The position numbers and the translations under genes are program-made. From Tupaia tana (Eukaryota > Chordata > Mammalia > Scandentia > Tupaiidae), in contig JAKSZU010000008.1 of NCBI GenBank assembly GCA_026018925.1, positions 5,756,415 to 5,820,414 on the forward strand: a stretch of DNA of 64,000 bases. The letters are read 5' to 3'. Under the pieces are notes generated by a model that ran no database searches, had not been told where the DNA came from, and saw only the letters and a program-made list of their open reading frames with translations. Below are positions 51,253 through 62,851 of the stretch, piece after piece; position 1 is the stretch's first letter, and each line of letters opens with the position of its first letter.

Positions 51253-53195
51253 TGCAGGCGCCTTGCCCGCTGTACCTCCTCCTGCCTTCCTCTCCTGATC
51301 TCTACTCTGTTCTTCTCTCATGGAAGAAATAAATGAACCACAACAACAAAAGAGTGACTCTAGGTTTCTTTTTCCTGTTATTATTATTACTATTATTTAT
51401 ACATTCATTCAGTTGGTAGAGATTTTACCCGACACGACACCCCACACAGCAGGCGAGCTGGGAGTCCACACACGCCCTCACCCGCAGCAATGAACCGTAT
51501 CTGTGTCCGCTGAGTCCGGGTTTCCAGCTCGGGAACGCAGGGGGATGGCGGGGCAGGTCGAGGAGGGAGTGACACGCTTGGAGGAAGACAGAGTTATTCT
51601 GTTTTGGATGTTTATGGAGATATTTAAATCAGGAAGTCAATTAAGCAGTCAAACATATTTGTGAGACTCCGGAGAAACGTGGGTGAGAATGATATGTTTA
51701 AGGGTCTCAGAGATCGCACACAGCTGACATTTACGGTAGGAAATGTGATCAGACCACCCGTGACACAGGCCCACGAGAAGAGCACCACTGACCTAACCCT
51801 GCAGGAGATGAAGGACCATCCCAGGCCAGGGAGAAGAGGAGGGGAGCCCGGAGCTAGGGAGGGTGTCGCTGAGGGGTGGGGTGCGGTGTGGGGGCGGCCC
51901 TGAGTGGCCTCGGAGCACGGAGAAGTCTGCATTGCTGAGGGACTAGGAAGCCAGTCCACCTGATGATACTAAAAGTAGAGAGATCCTAATTTCACGGCTT
52001 CCAGAGTCTCAATGAAACAGAGACAGGAGATTAGAAAGGAGAGAGGTTTGAGACAGCTGCCTGTGGACGGGAAATGTACCCCCCTGAAGAAGCACAGCAG
52101 GATTCCTGGGCCCAGATAAGGGCCCACTGGAGTTTTGCTGTCCTGAATTTCAAACGAAACCTTTTGGCTTGCTTTGTGATTTCCTGTAGAGACAGCAGCT
52201 GCTCCGGAAGGCAGGAGGAAGCAGATGGGGCTGTACCAGGCTCGTGTCGCTCACCACTAAGAGTGAAAATAACATGCAATGCTGAGAGGGGTCTCGAACG
52301 CCGCACGTGTTTACAGGGAGGCTAGCACTCTCCTCACCAAATGTGGAATGCCGCCCGTTACACGCAGCCTTTTTCTGTTTGTCTCAGCTGGCACAAACCA
52401 CGTGTGCTGAGTCTTCCCTCGGAGCCTGAGACTTTCGGTGGCCCTTGTCACAGGACAGCTTTGTCGGCCGGAGGACCCTCTAGGCTGGGGTGGGGGCTGT
52501 CGCACCACGACGTCAGGAAGGACAAAGCCCGTCAGAGGCAAGCAGGCCAGTGCAGACTCCCACCTGGGGAGGACGCAGGGCTCTTTCCCGCTCACGCTCC
52601 CTTCCAGCGAGGGAGCCAGGAAACGCTGTGACTTCGTGTGTGACTGACCTTAGCCTGAGATGCACCTAGGTTCCTCCACTCTGCAGATGTGTGCTGCCCC
52701 CATGTAGGGCACGGAGGGTCTCGGCGTGTGGTGTTCTAGGGGAGATGGGAAAGGACATGGAAGCAGAATGCTCATGTGAGTTGTAAATCGGATCCACTTT
52801 GGAGAAAAGGAAAGCCTGGCGGGGGAATAGAGAAGAGAGAGGGCTTGGACGGGGCGACCGCACGACCGCGTGGGGGCACATCAGGGCAGAGCACGAGGTG
52901 AGGAGGGCGGGAGGAGAGAGCTCCGCAGGTTCAGAGGGTCGCTGTCCGCATTTGGTTGCTGAATTGCTGATGGAACAATGATGAATGTGCCGCACGGGAG
53001 AGTCTGCTCCCGAACGCGAAGTGTGTGCAGCTTGAACCGTGGTCGCCTTGGTTGTGCACACTGCAAGGCTGTAAAGGAACCCTGTTACAAAGCAACCGGT
53101 GAGCGCACAGCTACTGTTTCCGTTGTCTCAAATGTTCCTCTGTTTGACGTTCTGGTGGCTGATCGGTGCTCATAAACCTGGGAGCCATGCCGATT
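51253..53195. other. Unique-looking DNA, no gene recognised
   Basis: Mixed composition with no recognisable protein family, RNA gene or SINE. Short frames of 60-130 codons overlap on both strands without consistent coding signal. Confidence 0.4.
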
Positions 53196-53197
53196 CT

Positions 53198-53369
53198 CGA
53201 TTTTTAAAAAAATTTATTTATTCATTCATTTATTTTAATTTGACCAGAGAGAGAAAGAGAGTGAGAGAGGAAAAGTGAGAAAGCAAGCCACCAGGTCCAG
53301 GACTTGAACCATGGTCAGCCATGTGGGAGTGTCCAGTACCTTAACCATCACGCCACCTGCTGGTCCCCC
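53198..53369 (-). mobile_element. tRNA-derived SINE, short form
   Basis: A/T-rich tail, tttaatttgaccagagag, gagaaagcaagccaccaggt, head ending cgccacctgctggtcccc. ccgattctcg (53190-53199) and cagattcttg (53369-53378) may be a decayed target duplication. Confidence 0.87.
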
Positions 53370-54225
53370 AGATTCTTGGGTTTCATAGACAACTGAGAGA
53401 CGAGAAAATAGCGCTCCTACGTCACAACTGCTGCGAGATGGGATTTGTATGCGGTTGACTCTTGTAACTTAGAAGGTTTTCCGTATCACAACACGACCAC
53501 GTAAGCTCTTCCCAAGCGGGAGTCCACCTCTCTGCAAGGTTCTGTGACAGGAGAGCTGAGCGTCGGTATTACAAGCCGTGGAGACATGGGGAGGGGGAAA
53601 TATGATCCAGTTTTGAAATAAAGCCTCCGTGCATACAGCGTGTGTCCACGTGTGTATTCACACTCAGGGGTTCTATATGTCCACCTCTTTGGGAAGGCTA
53701 GGGCGCATTTCATTGGTGTGAGAAAGTGTAAGATGGGCTCCTTCATTCAGGTGATGCCTTCTACAGGGGAGCACTTTGCCCTGGGCTACTTGTCACACTG
53801 TGGAAAATATGTTGTTGCTGGGGCTCCTGTCACGAGCAGTGCCCTCCAGGAGCGCGAGTTCCCGGGGTCTCAGAATCACAGTGGGCCCTCGGCCTCCTGT
53901 CTCTCCAGGAAGAGCAGGTGAAGATGGATGCTCGGCTGGCAGTGACTTCGGGGGAGGGAAGGGGACGCCACGCACAGGGGTCTCCAGGCCGCCTCAGCAC
54001 GTCCTCCTCTCCTCTCCTGGTCAAGAGCTACACGCGGGCAGCTGTGGAGGCCGTCGGCTGCCTCTTAGCAAAGGGGAACGGAGGGAGTTTCATCTGCAAA
54101 GGAGCTTAAGAGCGGAATAACTGAGGACAGTGCCGCCGGCCGCACACAGGCTGCCCGCCCTCCTTATTTACCCAGAAGGTAGTAACAGGGCTACAGCAAC
54201 GTCCTAGAAGCTTCTGCTTTGTTAT
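53370..54225. other. No gene recognised
   Basis: GC-moderate sequence. Overlapping short frames near 53780-54120 show no family signature. Confidence 0.4.
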
Positions 54226-54581
54226 TGTTGTAACACTTTATCATGATATAATTCATGTAATGCAAAATTAATCATTTTTAAAGTGCGTGATTTGGCTTTT
54301 TTAGTATATTCCAAATACAGTATATTCATATATATTTTAATTTTACCTATTTTGTAACCCCCTCAAAGGAACTCCATGCCAATTTTCTTCTTTTACCCCT
54401 CAGTAATCTAGTTACATGAATTTGGCTATTTATTATTATAAAGTTTTCTTGCCTATAACGATACATCTTCCTGATTGATCTTTTTGTTATTAGAAATTGT
54501 CTTTTACCTCTAGGAACATTTTCTGCCTAAAGTTTATTTTGTCTCATATTAGATGGTCACTCTATTTTGATTAGTGTTCTT

Positions 54582-54828
54582 TCTTTTATTTTACAGAGGA
54601 TTTTGCTATAAGGTTCGTGCACTTGCTGGAGAGACAGACAGGGAGACAAAAAGTAAGAAATCACCCCCCGGGGGGGGATGGCCATGCTACAATCCCTTCT
54701 CCTCTTGGGATTTTGGGCACACACACACATGCACCTGTGGTGAGTTTGAAGCCACTGGGTCCGGGATTCAAACTGCAGTCGGCCATGTGGGAGTCCAGCG
54801 ACATAACCATTTTGCCGACTGCTGGTCC
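54582..54828 (-). mobile_element. tRNA-derived SINE, long form, with target duplication
   Basis: Inserted in the old L1: tgattagtgttctt (54568-54581) and tgattactgttctt (54829-54842). Slightly shortened body. Confidence 0.9.
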
Positions 54829-54924
54829 TGATTACTGTTCTTATACTATATTGGTCCCAACCCTTTTACTTTCAACCAATTTGTCTTATGAATAGCATGT
54901 AGTTGGAGCTTGTATTTTTTAAAA

Positions 54925-55426
54925 TTATTATTCACATTTAATTACTGTGTATCTTTACAGCATAGAAAATTGTTTTCCCAGCATTAACATAGTGTTTATT
55001 AGTCCAGTCAAAAATATTGCTTTATCTATTATCATTAGCAGATAACTTTTCATTTTCGAATCTGTTAAACTTGTCCCCTAGCCCCCTTCCTCCCACTCCC
55101 ATCACCCACGGCCTCGTATACTGTTTCTATCTGCAGTTGCCCTCTCTGCTACTGGGACTTCAGGCTCTCCGTCTCTGCCATAGAGAGAGGACCCTATCTC
55201 TCACCACTACAAAGGTCAACCCAGAATGGATCAAAGACCTAAACATAAGACATCAAACTATAAACCTGCTGGTGGAAAACACAGGGCAGACTCTTGGACA
55301 CATTAAAGTAGGCAAAGATTTGTTAATTAAGATCTCCAAAGCACAAGTAATACTCCTGAAAATAGAGAAGTGGGACTACGTTCAGCTACAAAGCTTTTGT
55401 GCAGCAAAAGAAACAATAATTAGAGC
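54925..55426 (-). mobile_element. 5'-inverted (twin-primed) L1 insertion with target duplication
   Basis: The left part (54925 to about 55180) is an L1 3' end in antisense. The right part (about 55182-55426) is L1 ORF2 in sense (VNPEWIKDLNIRHQTINLL, KDLLIKISKAQ, WDYVQLQSFCAAKETII). The whole is bracketed by ggagcttgtattttttaaaa (54905-54924) and ggagcttgtgtttttaaaaa (55427-55446). The duplication shows that both opposed halves arrived in one event, the result expected of twin priming. Confidence 0.82.
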
Positions 55427-55781
55427 GGAGCTTGTGTTTTTAAAAAATCTGTTTTGCCAATGTCTGTCTTTTTTTGGGAGTATTTAATCAATGTACACTT
55501 TACATAATTATGAGCAAGGTAAGATTCACTTCAGTCATTTTGCTATATGATTCCTTTATATCTTGTATCCCATTATTCAAACATTTGAATTAAGTATTGC
55601 TTTTATGTTAAGTCCTATTGTACCATTTTACTCTTTATTTCTTATTTAATTTCTTACTACTCATTTTGGTTACTATTAGGTTGGTGCAAAAGCAATTGTG
55701 GTTTCAGACCATGAATTTTAAATCATAACTAGACTCAAACATATCTTTATTATTCAAAATAGGAGCCATTACAATCAACCC

Positions 55782-56025
55782 TTTTTTTCTTTTAAGGTTT
55801 TTGCATATTGTGTGTGTGCTCACCACAGAGAAACAGAGAGGGAAATGAGAAGTCATTCCCCAGGGGCAATGGCCACCCATAGTCACTTCTCCATTCTCTC
55901 CTTGGGATTCTGGGCATGCATGCACACATGTCCAGAGTGATTTTCAAGCCACTAGGTCTGGGACTAGAATTATGGTCAGCCATATGAGAGTCCAACACCT
56001 TAACCCTACACCACCTGCTGGCCCC
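55782..56025 (-). mobile_element. tRNA-derived SINE inside mariner transposase, with target duplication
   Basis: acaatcaaccc (55771-55781) and acaaccaaccc (56026-56036) bracket a diverged long-form copy. Confidence 0.9.
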
Positions 56026-56095
56026 ACAACCAACCCATTTTTGCCAAAGAGAATTAAATTTGTTTATTTCTATAACATAAAAATCCATGCTCCGT

Positions 56096-56358
56096 GGGAC
56101 CAGCAGTTAGCATAATGGCTATGTCGCTGGACTCCCATATAGTCGACCATGGTTTGAGTCCTGGACCCGGTGGCTTAAACTCACGCCGGGCACGTGTGTG
56201 TGCGTGCCCAAGATCCCAAGAGGAGAATGGAGGAGAAGGGATTGCGGTGTGGCCATCCCCCCTGGTGGGTGATTTCTCACTTTCTGTCTCTCTGTCTCTC
56301 TGGCGAGTGCATGCGCCCTATAGCAAAAACCTCTCTAAAAAAAAAAAAAAAAAAAAAA
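56096..56358 (+). mobile_element. tRNA-derived SINE, long form, young, inside mariner
   Basis: Head gggaccagcagttagcataa, end cctatagcaaaaacctctct with about 22 A. ccatgctcc (56085-56093) / ccttgctct (56361-56369) is the likely target duplication. It is less diverged than its neighbour and in opposite orientation, so it arrived separately. Confidence 0.9.
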
Positions 56359-57547
56359 TTCCTTGCTCTGGGATTTGACGAGCTTTTAGAAAGTATCCTG
56401 CAGGTTGTGGTGGTGTTTTGGTATTTTTTCTACAAATACTTGTTGAGATGCTTGCAAAAGCGGTAGTCGGTTGGCAATTGGTCAGGTGAATATGGTGAAC
56501 AAGGCAAAACTTCGTAGCCCAGCGCATTCAACTTTGGAAGCATTGGTGGTACAACATGTAGTTGGGCATTGTGGGAAGTAACTGGGCCCTTTCCGGTGAC
56601 CAACGGTGGCTGCAGGTGTTGCGGTTTGAGTGCATCTCATTGATTTGCTGAGCACACTTCTCTGATGTAACGGTTCCACTGGGGTTCAGAAAGCTGTTGG
56701 GGGTCAGACACCATCCAGCAGTGACCGTGACCTTTTATTGGTGCAAGTTTGGCTTTGCAAAGTGTCTTGATCCAACCACTGAGCTGGTTGTTGCCAGTGT
56801 TATGTAAAATCCACTTTTTGTCACATGTCACAATCCAATTGAAAAATGGTTCATTGTTCTTGTATAGAATAAGTGAAGACAACACTTCAAAATGATGATT
56901 TTTAAAAAAAATCTTTGGTCAACTCATGAGGCACTCACTTATGGAGCTTTTTCACCCCTCCAATTTGCTTCAAATGCCGAATAATTGTAGAATGGCCGAT
57001 GTTGACGCTCTTCAGTAACTCCGTGCAGTTGGAAGAGGATCAGTGTCTATGACTGCTCCCAATTGGTGGCTGTCACCTTCCGGTGGTCAGCACGGTGCTC
57101 CTCATTGTCAAGGCTCTCATCGACTTTGCAAAACTTCTCGAACCCCCACTGCCCTGTATATTTGTTAGCAGTTCCTGGACCAAATACACTGTTGATGCTG
57201 CAAGTTGTCCTTGCGGCTTTACAACCCATTTTAAACTCAAATAAGAAAATCGCTCAAGTTTGCTTTTTCTGTAACATAATTTCCATAGTCTGAAATACAT
57301 ATAATACAAACAGCAAATAATAAGTCATTAGCAAAAAACCAAGTGGGGAATGCACATTAAAATGATGAATAACATAACCACATTTAAGAATGCATCCAAT
57401 ATCAAATGGCGAATATCAATGCAGAACTGCAATTACTTTTGCACCAGTCTAATGCCTTACATTTTACTCTTTTTTATTATTATATTTTTTGGATTTTTTT
57501 TTAGTTGTTTCTCTAGCAATTACAATTACCATAGTAATTTTTAAAGT

Positions 57548-57816
57548 CTTTTTTTTGGGGGGGCGGAGAGGTTTTTGCCATAGGGCACGTGCACTCTCCA
57601 GAAAGACAGAGAGAGATAGAGAGATAGAAAGCTAGAAATCACTCCCCAGGGGGGATGGCCACACCACAATCCTTTCTCCTCCATTCTCTTCTTGGGATCT
57701 TGGGCACACATGCACATGCGCCTGGCATGAGTTTAAGCCACCGAGTCCAGGACTTGAACCATAGTTGACTACATGGGAGTCCAGCGACATAGCCATTATG
57801 CCAACTGCTGGTCCCA
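57548..57816 (-). mobile_element. tRNA-derived SINE, long form
   Basis: T/G-run, gagaggtttttgccataggg, head ending atgccaactgctggtccc. Confidence 0.88.
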
Positions 57817-58081
57817 TAATTTAAAAAATTTTAATCTCAGTAGTATACAAAAACTTTGACCACAGGTAGCATTCTTTTCTCCCTTCTCTTTTGCTCTGTC
57901 ATTGTCTTCCAAATGACAACTTTATACATCATAAGCTCATCAATACATTTAAAAAACTATTAGGTCATTTGTTTTCAGATCAGGTGGGAGAAGCAAAGAG
58001 TTACATTTAAGAAACATATTTATACTGCCTTTTATTTTTACCTATGTAGTTACTATACCAGCATTTTGTATTTCTTATTTC

Positions 58082-58340
58082 ATTCCTTTATTTTAATTGT
58101 CAGAAGGCATGCGTGCTTGCCAGAGAGACAGAGAGAGAGAAAGAGAGAGAGAAAACACCGCCCAACCCCAGAAGGGCTGTGGTCATGCTACAACCCTTCT
58201 CCTCCATTTCTCCATCCTACTGGTATTTGAGCAGGTACCTGGCATGCTTTTCAAGTTATCAGGGCTGGAATTCCAACTGTGGTCAGCCATGTGGAATCCA
58301 GCTCTCTTAAACAGTAGGCTTTTAGGGGCTTGCCCCATGT
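58082..58340 (-). mobile_element. tRNA-derived SINE, old long form
   Basis: ttattttaattgtcagaagg tail, (ga)n part, old-type head ending agtaggcttttaggggcttgccc. Confidence 0.65.
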
Positions 58341-58365
58341 TTATCTCTTTATAAAGAGAGGAGGA

Positions 58366-58638
58366 GGGAACCAGCAATTAGTGTAATGGCTATGTCGCTG
58401 GACTCCCACGTAGTGGACCGCGGTTCGTGTCCCGGACCCGGTGGCTTAAAACTTACGCTGGGCGCATGTGCGTGTGTGCCCAAGATCCCAAGAGGAGAAT
58501 GGAGGAGAAGGGATTGCAGCGTGACCATTCCCTCTGGGGGGTGATTTCTCACTTTCTGTCTCTATGTCTCTCTCTGTCTGTCTGGTGAGCGCATGCGCCC
58601 TATAGCGAAAACCTCTCCAAAAAAAATATAATAATAAA
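58366..58638 (+). mobile_element. tRNA-derived SINE, long form, young, with target duplication
   Basis: Head gggaaccagcaattagtgta, end cctatagcgaaaacctctcc. ataaagagaggagga (58351-58365) and ataaagagaggaaga (58639-58653) flank it. Confidence 0.92.
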
Positions 58639-58671
58639 ATAAAGAGAGGAAGAGTTCCCTCTAGAATTATT

Positions 58672-58932
58672 ATTATTTTTTAAAGAGGTTTTTGCTGTAG
58701 GGCATGTGGGCTTACTGGAGAGAGACAGAGACAGTGAGAGGGAAAGTGAGAAATCACTCCCTAGAGGGGATGACCACACTGCAATCCTTTCTCCTCCATT
58801 GTCGTCCCAGGATTTTGAGCACACATGCACATGTGTCAGGTGTGAATTTTAAGCCACTAAGTCCAGAACTCGAACCATGGTCAACTATGTGGGAGTCCAG
58901 CGACCTAATGCTACACCATCTGCTGGTTCTAC
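58672..58932 (-). mobile_element. tRNA-derived SINE, long form
   Basis: gaggtttttgctgtagggca, body tgagcacacatgcacatgtg, head ending acaccatctgctggttc. Confidence 0.84.
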
Positions 58933-59530
58933 CTTTAGTATTCTTGTAAAGCAGGGATACTAGTGCTGAATTCTCTGTTGTTTATTGTTGGGTATCTTAA
59001 TTTCTCCTACACTGTGAAGAATAGTCTTGTTGGATATAAAGTTCTTGGTTGTCAGTTGTTTCTTTCGGCATGTTGAATATATTACCCCAATGTCTCTGGC
59101 TTTCATGGTTTTCAGTGAGAAATCAATTGCTAATTCTTACTGAAGCTCCCTTGTATGTGATAAGTCATTTTCCTCTTGCTGCTTTCAAGATTCTCTGTTT
59201 GTCATTGTCTTTCAACAGTTTGACTGTAATGTATTAAAGTGCACATTTCTTTGAATATATCCTTCTTGAGGTTGGTTGGGATTTTTACATGTCTAGATGA
59301 ATTTTTTTTTTGAATTTGTGAACTTTTCAACCATTTTGTGCTGTTTTCTCTTCCTTCTCTCATTTGGAAATTCTATTATGTGTATGTTGGCATGCTTGAT
59401 GGTGTTCCAGGGCAGGGTGACAGGATGGAAACAGGGCTACTTAAACACCACAAAGCTTACTGTTCTTACCCAAATTCAAAAGTATTCTTGAATATTCCTC
59501 AGATTGTTGTGAGCTTATAACTAGTTTCCA

Positions 59531-59690
59531 GAGTTCTGAAGATGATGATTCAAACAATTTTCGTCAGTGTTCATGTTGCTTAATGAAAAGTACATTTTCT
59601 TACTCCACCATTTTGGAGTGTCTCTCCCAGGCTTACTTTCTACATCAACTTTGTCCCATAACAGTTCCAGTATCTTATACAGGTGAACCT
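59531..59690. other. No feature recognised
   Basis: Unassigned sequence at the end of the old L1 block. Confidence 0.35.
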
Positions 59691-59692
59691 TA

Positions 59693-59935
59693 TTTAAAGT
59701 TTTCTTTATTTCATGAGAGAGAGACAGGGCGGGCACTGTCTACAGGGTCTTCTGCTGCAGTCCTCCTTCTCTCATGCCTCCCACCTTCTCAGCCAGCCAG
59801 GATCATGGCTTCCTGTGAGCCTGGCATGAACAGGTTGATCCAGGAACCAAACCCTGAACCTCCATATGGCTGCAGTATCACAGAACAGTGCCACAGCTTG
59901 TTGTTTTACCACAGCTGGGCTGGTAAACCTTACTT
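59693..59935 (-). mobile_element. Possible very old SINE copy
   Basis: tttctttatttcatgagaga, agga-rich part, catatggctgcagtatcac and taccacagctgggctgg give the layout of the older SINE, with weak similarity throughout. Confidence 0.4.
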
Positions 59936-61140
59936 CGATGATCTCATTATTCACATATTGGAATTTAATATTAATTATTTAGTTTTAAAATATAAGGGAC
60001 TTTTTTTTTTAAAGTAGGTGCTAGCATATTTTACTTCACTTAATATCTTAACTTTTAATTCTCGAGTTAATTCTAGGGTAACTTGGGCAGTGGAATATCT
60101 GGCCTCAGGAGAGCCGGTAGCTGGCTGAGTGACATAGGGCAAAGCTCTGTATATTTCAGGGCCTAAAGGGAACTGTGTCAATGGCAGGGTCCCCAAGGCC
60201 CTTTCCGGGAGGAAGGCGCCATGGTTCTGTGGCTACTCTGTTCATTCGTATGTTCATCCATCTGCATCTATCTTTCTTCTATCTAGCTTTCTTCTATCTA
60301 GCTAGCAATCTAATTTCTGTAATTACTTATTTCCAAAGAAGACTAATCTGCCATCAGAATCAGATAAGCCTTAGAAGTGTTTTTAGTGATAAATAAGACA
60401 ACAAATGTAATAGACTTTGAAACCTCATAACTACAATACAAATACATTGTTCTTTTGTATGTTGAAACTACCCTGAGAGCCACATGTGCATATATCCATC
60501 TGTAGGAGACTAATTAATGATAACGTATTAGGATATGTTGAATACACCTGGATAGGTTTCAAATGCAAAGCTCCATAAACTCCAGGATACGTTACCCCCT
60601 TAGCTTCGAGGTGGGACAACATGCTGGGGGTATTGCCAGCCACAGCATTCTGAGCTTCAGTGTCCAGAGGTTTTATTGTTTTTCTGTTGTATAGGCATGA
60701 CTGACTGATTACTTCATGGTTGAACTTAGTCACCAACCACCTCCTCCCTCTGCAGAAATTGAAATGATATTATGTGGCTTGTAATATCATTTCCACAATG
60801 TGTCAGCTTTTCAGCACAAACATTAGGTATGGCCTAGGGTACCATAGACAACGAAGACACCCCTATACTGCCAGGAAGTCGAAGAGCTTAGAGAGTACCT
60901 CCCAGAAGCTGGAGGCAGGCTGTAAGACTGGACAAAGTCAATTTTATATATGTATGTATGTATGTATGGTTATGCATGAGCTGTAGGCTGATGTTATTTA
61001 ACTAAATTGTAATAACTGAAATTCATGCATATAAGGCCCATGCAAAATGAAAACTGTACCCATATTTACACATGCATGAATTGCCTATTATATATATATA
61101 TATATTTCTTAACAGTTCATCAGAATATATTAAAAAGCCT
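59936..61140. other. No gene recognised
   Basis: AT-rich sequence with a (tatg)n run at 60950-60968 and (ta)n at 61089-61107. No recognisable family. Confidence 0.4.
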
Positions 61141-61146
61141 TAAGGA

Positions 61147-61418
61147 GGCCAGCAAATGGCGTAGTGGTTACGTTGCTGGACTCCCACATGGCTGACCACT
61201 GTTCAAGTCCTGGCTCTGGTAAGTTGAAAATCACACCAGGCACATGTGTATGCATGCCCAAGGTCCTGGGAAGAAAGTGAAGGAGAAGGGATTGCACGGC
61301 CATACTCCGTGGGGATGATTTTTCACTTCTCCTCTCGTTGTCTCTTTCTTTCTCTCCATCACTCTAGCAAGCACATGTGCACTAAGGAAGAAACCTCTTT
61401 TTTTTTTTTTTTTAAAGT
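61147..61418 (+). mobile_element. tRNA-derived SINE, long form
   Basis: Head ggccagcaaatggcgtagtgg, B box gttcaagtcc, end agcacatgtgcactaaggaa; poly(T) directly follows. Confidence 0.82.
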
Positions 61419-61467
61419 ATACAATAAATCCAATCACCTCACTGTGACTAATTAAAAAATTAACATC

Positions 61468-61632
61468 GGGGCTGAAGGTGGCATTGTGGTTAAGGGCACT
61501 GTACACCAACATGGCCAGCTGTGGTTCAAGTCCTGGACCTGGCAGCTTGCTTTTTCACTTTTCCCTTCTCTCTCTCTCTCTCATTCTGCCCCTCTCTGAT
61601 CAAATTAAAATAAATAAATAAAGTTAAATTAA
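61468..61632 (+). mobile_element. tRNA-derived SINE, short form
   Basis: Head ggggctgaaggtggcattgt, B box ggttcaagtcc, CT-rich stretch, gatcaaattaaaataaataa tail. Confidence 0.82.
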
Positions 61633-61667
61633 ATAATTCTTTAGAAAATAAATTAAAATCAACTATG

Positions 61668-61890
61668 TGTCCAGTAGATGGTGTAGCAATTACATTGCTG
61701 GATTCCCACGTGGCTGACCATGGTTTGACTCCTGGACTGGGTGGCTTAAAACTAATGTTGGGCGTGCGTGCCCAAGGTCCCAGGTGGAGAATGGAGAAGT
61801 CATTGTGATGTGGGCATCCTCTCCCACTGTCTCTGTCTCTCTCTCCAGAGAGCACATGTGCCCTAAGGCAAAAGCCTCTTAAAAAATAAC
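61668..61890 (+). mobile_element. tRNA-derived SINE, long form
   Basis: Head gtccagtagatggtgtagc, B box ggtttgactcc, shortened body, end ccctaaggcaaaagcctc. Confidence 0.8.
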
Positions 61891-62190
61891 ATCAGCTCTA
61901 TTGAAAAACTTATGTCAATGTAGATATCCTAGCCTATCAAATTGAGAAATGTTTCTATATATTGTTAACTGAAAAGTATTTATATTATACATGTAATATG
62001 GTCAAAATTATATTTCATAAGGCATATCCAAATTACATAATAGTTAAGTTTACTATGTAGAAAAAAGTCAATTAAACATCATTTTGCTCTTCTGTATGTT
62101 TTAACTTTTCTAAATGCGTGAGTTTTTTCAAAAATTAAAATTTGAAATAAACATTATTTTGCATAAGGAGTTCAAAAATGATTGTGGGTT
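61891..62190. other. AT-rich DNA, no feature
   Basis: No gene or repeat family recognised. Confidence 0.4.
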
Positions 62191-62193
62191 TGA

Positions 62194-62442
62194 TTTTTTT
62201 TTTTTTGAGAGAGATTTTTGCTATAGGGCGCGTGCGCTCAACAGAAAGAGACAGAGATACAGAAAGTGAGAAATCACCCTCTGGGGGATGGCCACGCCGC
62301 AATCCCTTCTCCATTCTCTTCTCGGGATCTTGGGCATGCATGCACATACACCCAACGTGTTTAAGCCACTGGGTCCAGGACTCGAACCGTGGTTGACTAC
62401 ATAGGAGTTCAGCGACATAGCCATTGTGCTAATTGCTGCTCC
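62194..62442 (-). mobile_element. tRNA-derived SINE, long form, young
   Basis: T-run, gctatagggcgcgtgcgctc, head ending gctaattgctgctcc. Confidence 0.88.
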
Positions 62443-62454
62443 TGAGAAGTGATT

Positions 62455-62628
62455 TTTTTAAAAGAGTTATTTAATTTAATTTTGTCTTTATATATTTATT
62501 TATTTTTAAAAATTTGACCAGAGAGAGACAGGATCTGCCAGACAGCAATCTGCCAGGTCTGGTTCTTGAACTGCAGTCAGCCATGTGGCAGTCCAGCACC
62601 TTAACCACCATACCACCTGCCAGCTCTG
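62455..62628 (-). mobile_element. tRNA-derived SINE, short form
   Basis: A/T-rich tail, atttgaccagagagagac, head ending ataccacctgccagctc. gagaagt occurs at both ends (62443-62449 and 62629-62635). Confidence 0.85.
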
Positions 62629-62645
62629 AGAAGTAATATTTTTTA

Positions 62646-62825
62646 GGGGCCAGCAGGTGGTGTGGTGGTTAAGGGCTCTGGACTCCCACGTGGCCAACCA
62701 TGGTTCGAGTCCCAGACCTGGTGGCTTGCTTTCTCCCTTTCCCTCTCTCTCACTCTGTCCCTCTTTGGTCAAATTAAAAATAAATAAATATAAAGTTCAA
62801 TAAAATATTTTTTTAAAAAAAGAAG
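62646..62825 (+). mobile_element. tRNA-derived SINE, short form
   Basis: Head ggggccagcaggtggtgtgg, B box ggttcgagtccc, CT-rich stretch, gtcaaattaaaaataaataa tail. agaagtaatatttttt precedes it (62629-62644) and follows it (62821-62836), a clear target duplication. Confidence 0.9.
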
Positions 62826-62851
62826 TAATATTTTTTTTAAAATAAAGTACT

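Larger units (their letters stand above)
55760..57229 (-). pseudogene. Mariner transposase, broken
   Basis: Mariner transposase cuts and pastes the element at TA sites. N-terminal helix-turn-helix text is readable at 57047-57229 (FGPGTANKYTGQWGFEKFCK, DESLDNEE). The first catalytic aspartate region is at 56637-56885 (WIVTCDKKWILHN), and the C-terminal end at 56040-56088 (INKFNSLWQKWVGC) is split from its last codons (55760-55780) by a SINE. Stops, frame changes and two SINE insertions abolish function. Confidence 0.85.
55676..57452 (-). mobile_element. Mariner (Hsmar1-like) DNA transposon, full length, hosting two SINEs
   Basis: Termini ttaggttggtgcaaaagcaa (55676) and the complementary ttgcaccagtctaa (57439-57452) are mariner inverted repeats. 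TA precedes the left end. Removing the two SINEs leaves about 1.28 kb, the normal length of Hsmar1-type elements. Transposase remnants run on the minus strand. Confidence 0.88.
54230..59530 (-). mobile_element. Old L1 (L1M-type), antisense, carrying many later insertions
   Basis: Between younger insertions the text follows an ancient L1 read in antisense. Landmarks are tgatataattcatgtaatgc (54242), ttttgtctcatattagatgg (54537), ttactttcaaccaatttgtc (54867), gggagtatttaatcaatgta (55475), tcttgttggatataaagttc (59025), gctgctttcaagattctctg (59180) and gtgctgttttctcttccttc (59338). No frame is intact. Several pieces could come from more than one L1; an aligned library would settle this. Confidence 0.65.

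Noticed and set aside
50674-51336. A 220-codon arginine/glycine-rich open frame, and 142- and 122-codon frames overlapping it
   Set aside because: Their length comes from the stop-free 23-bp minisatellite.
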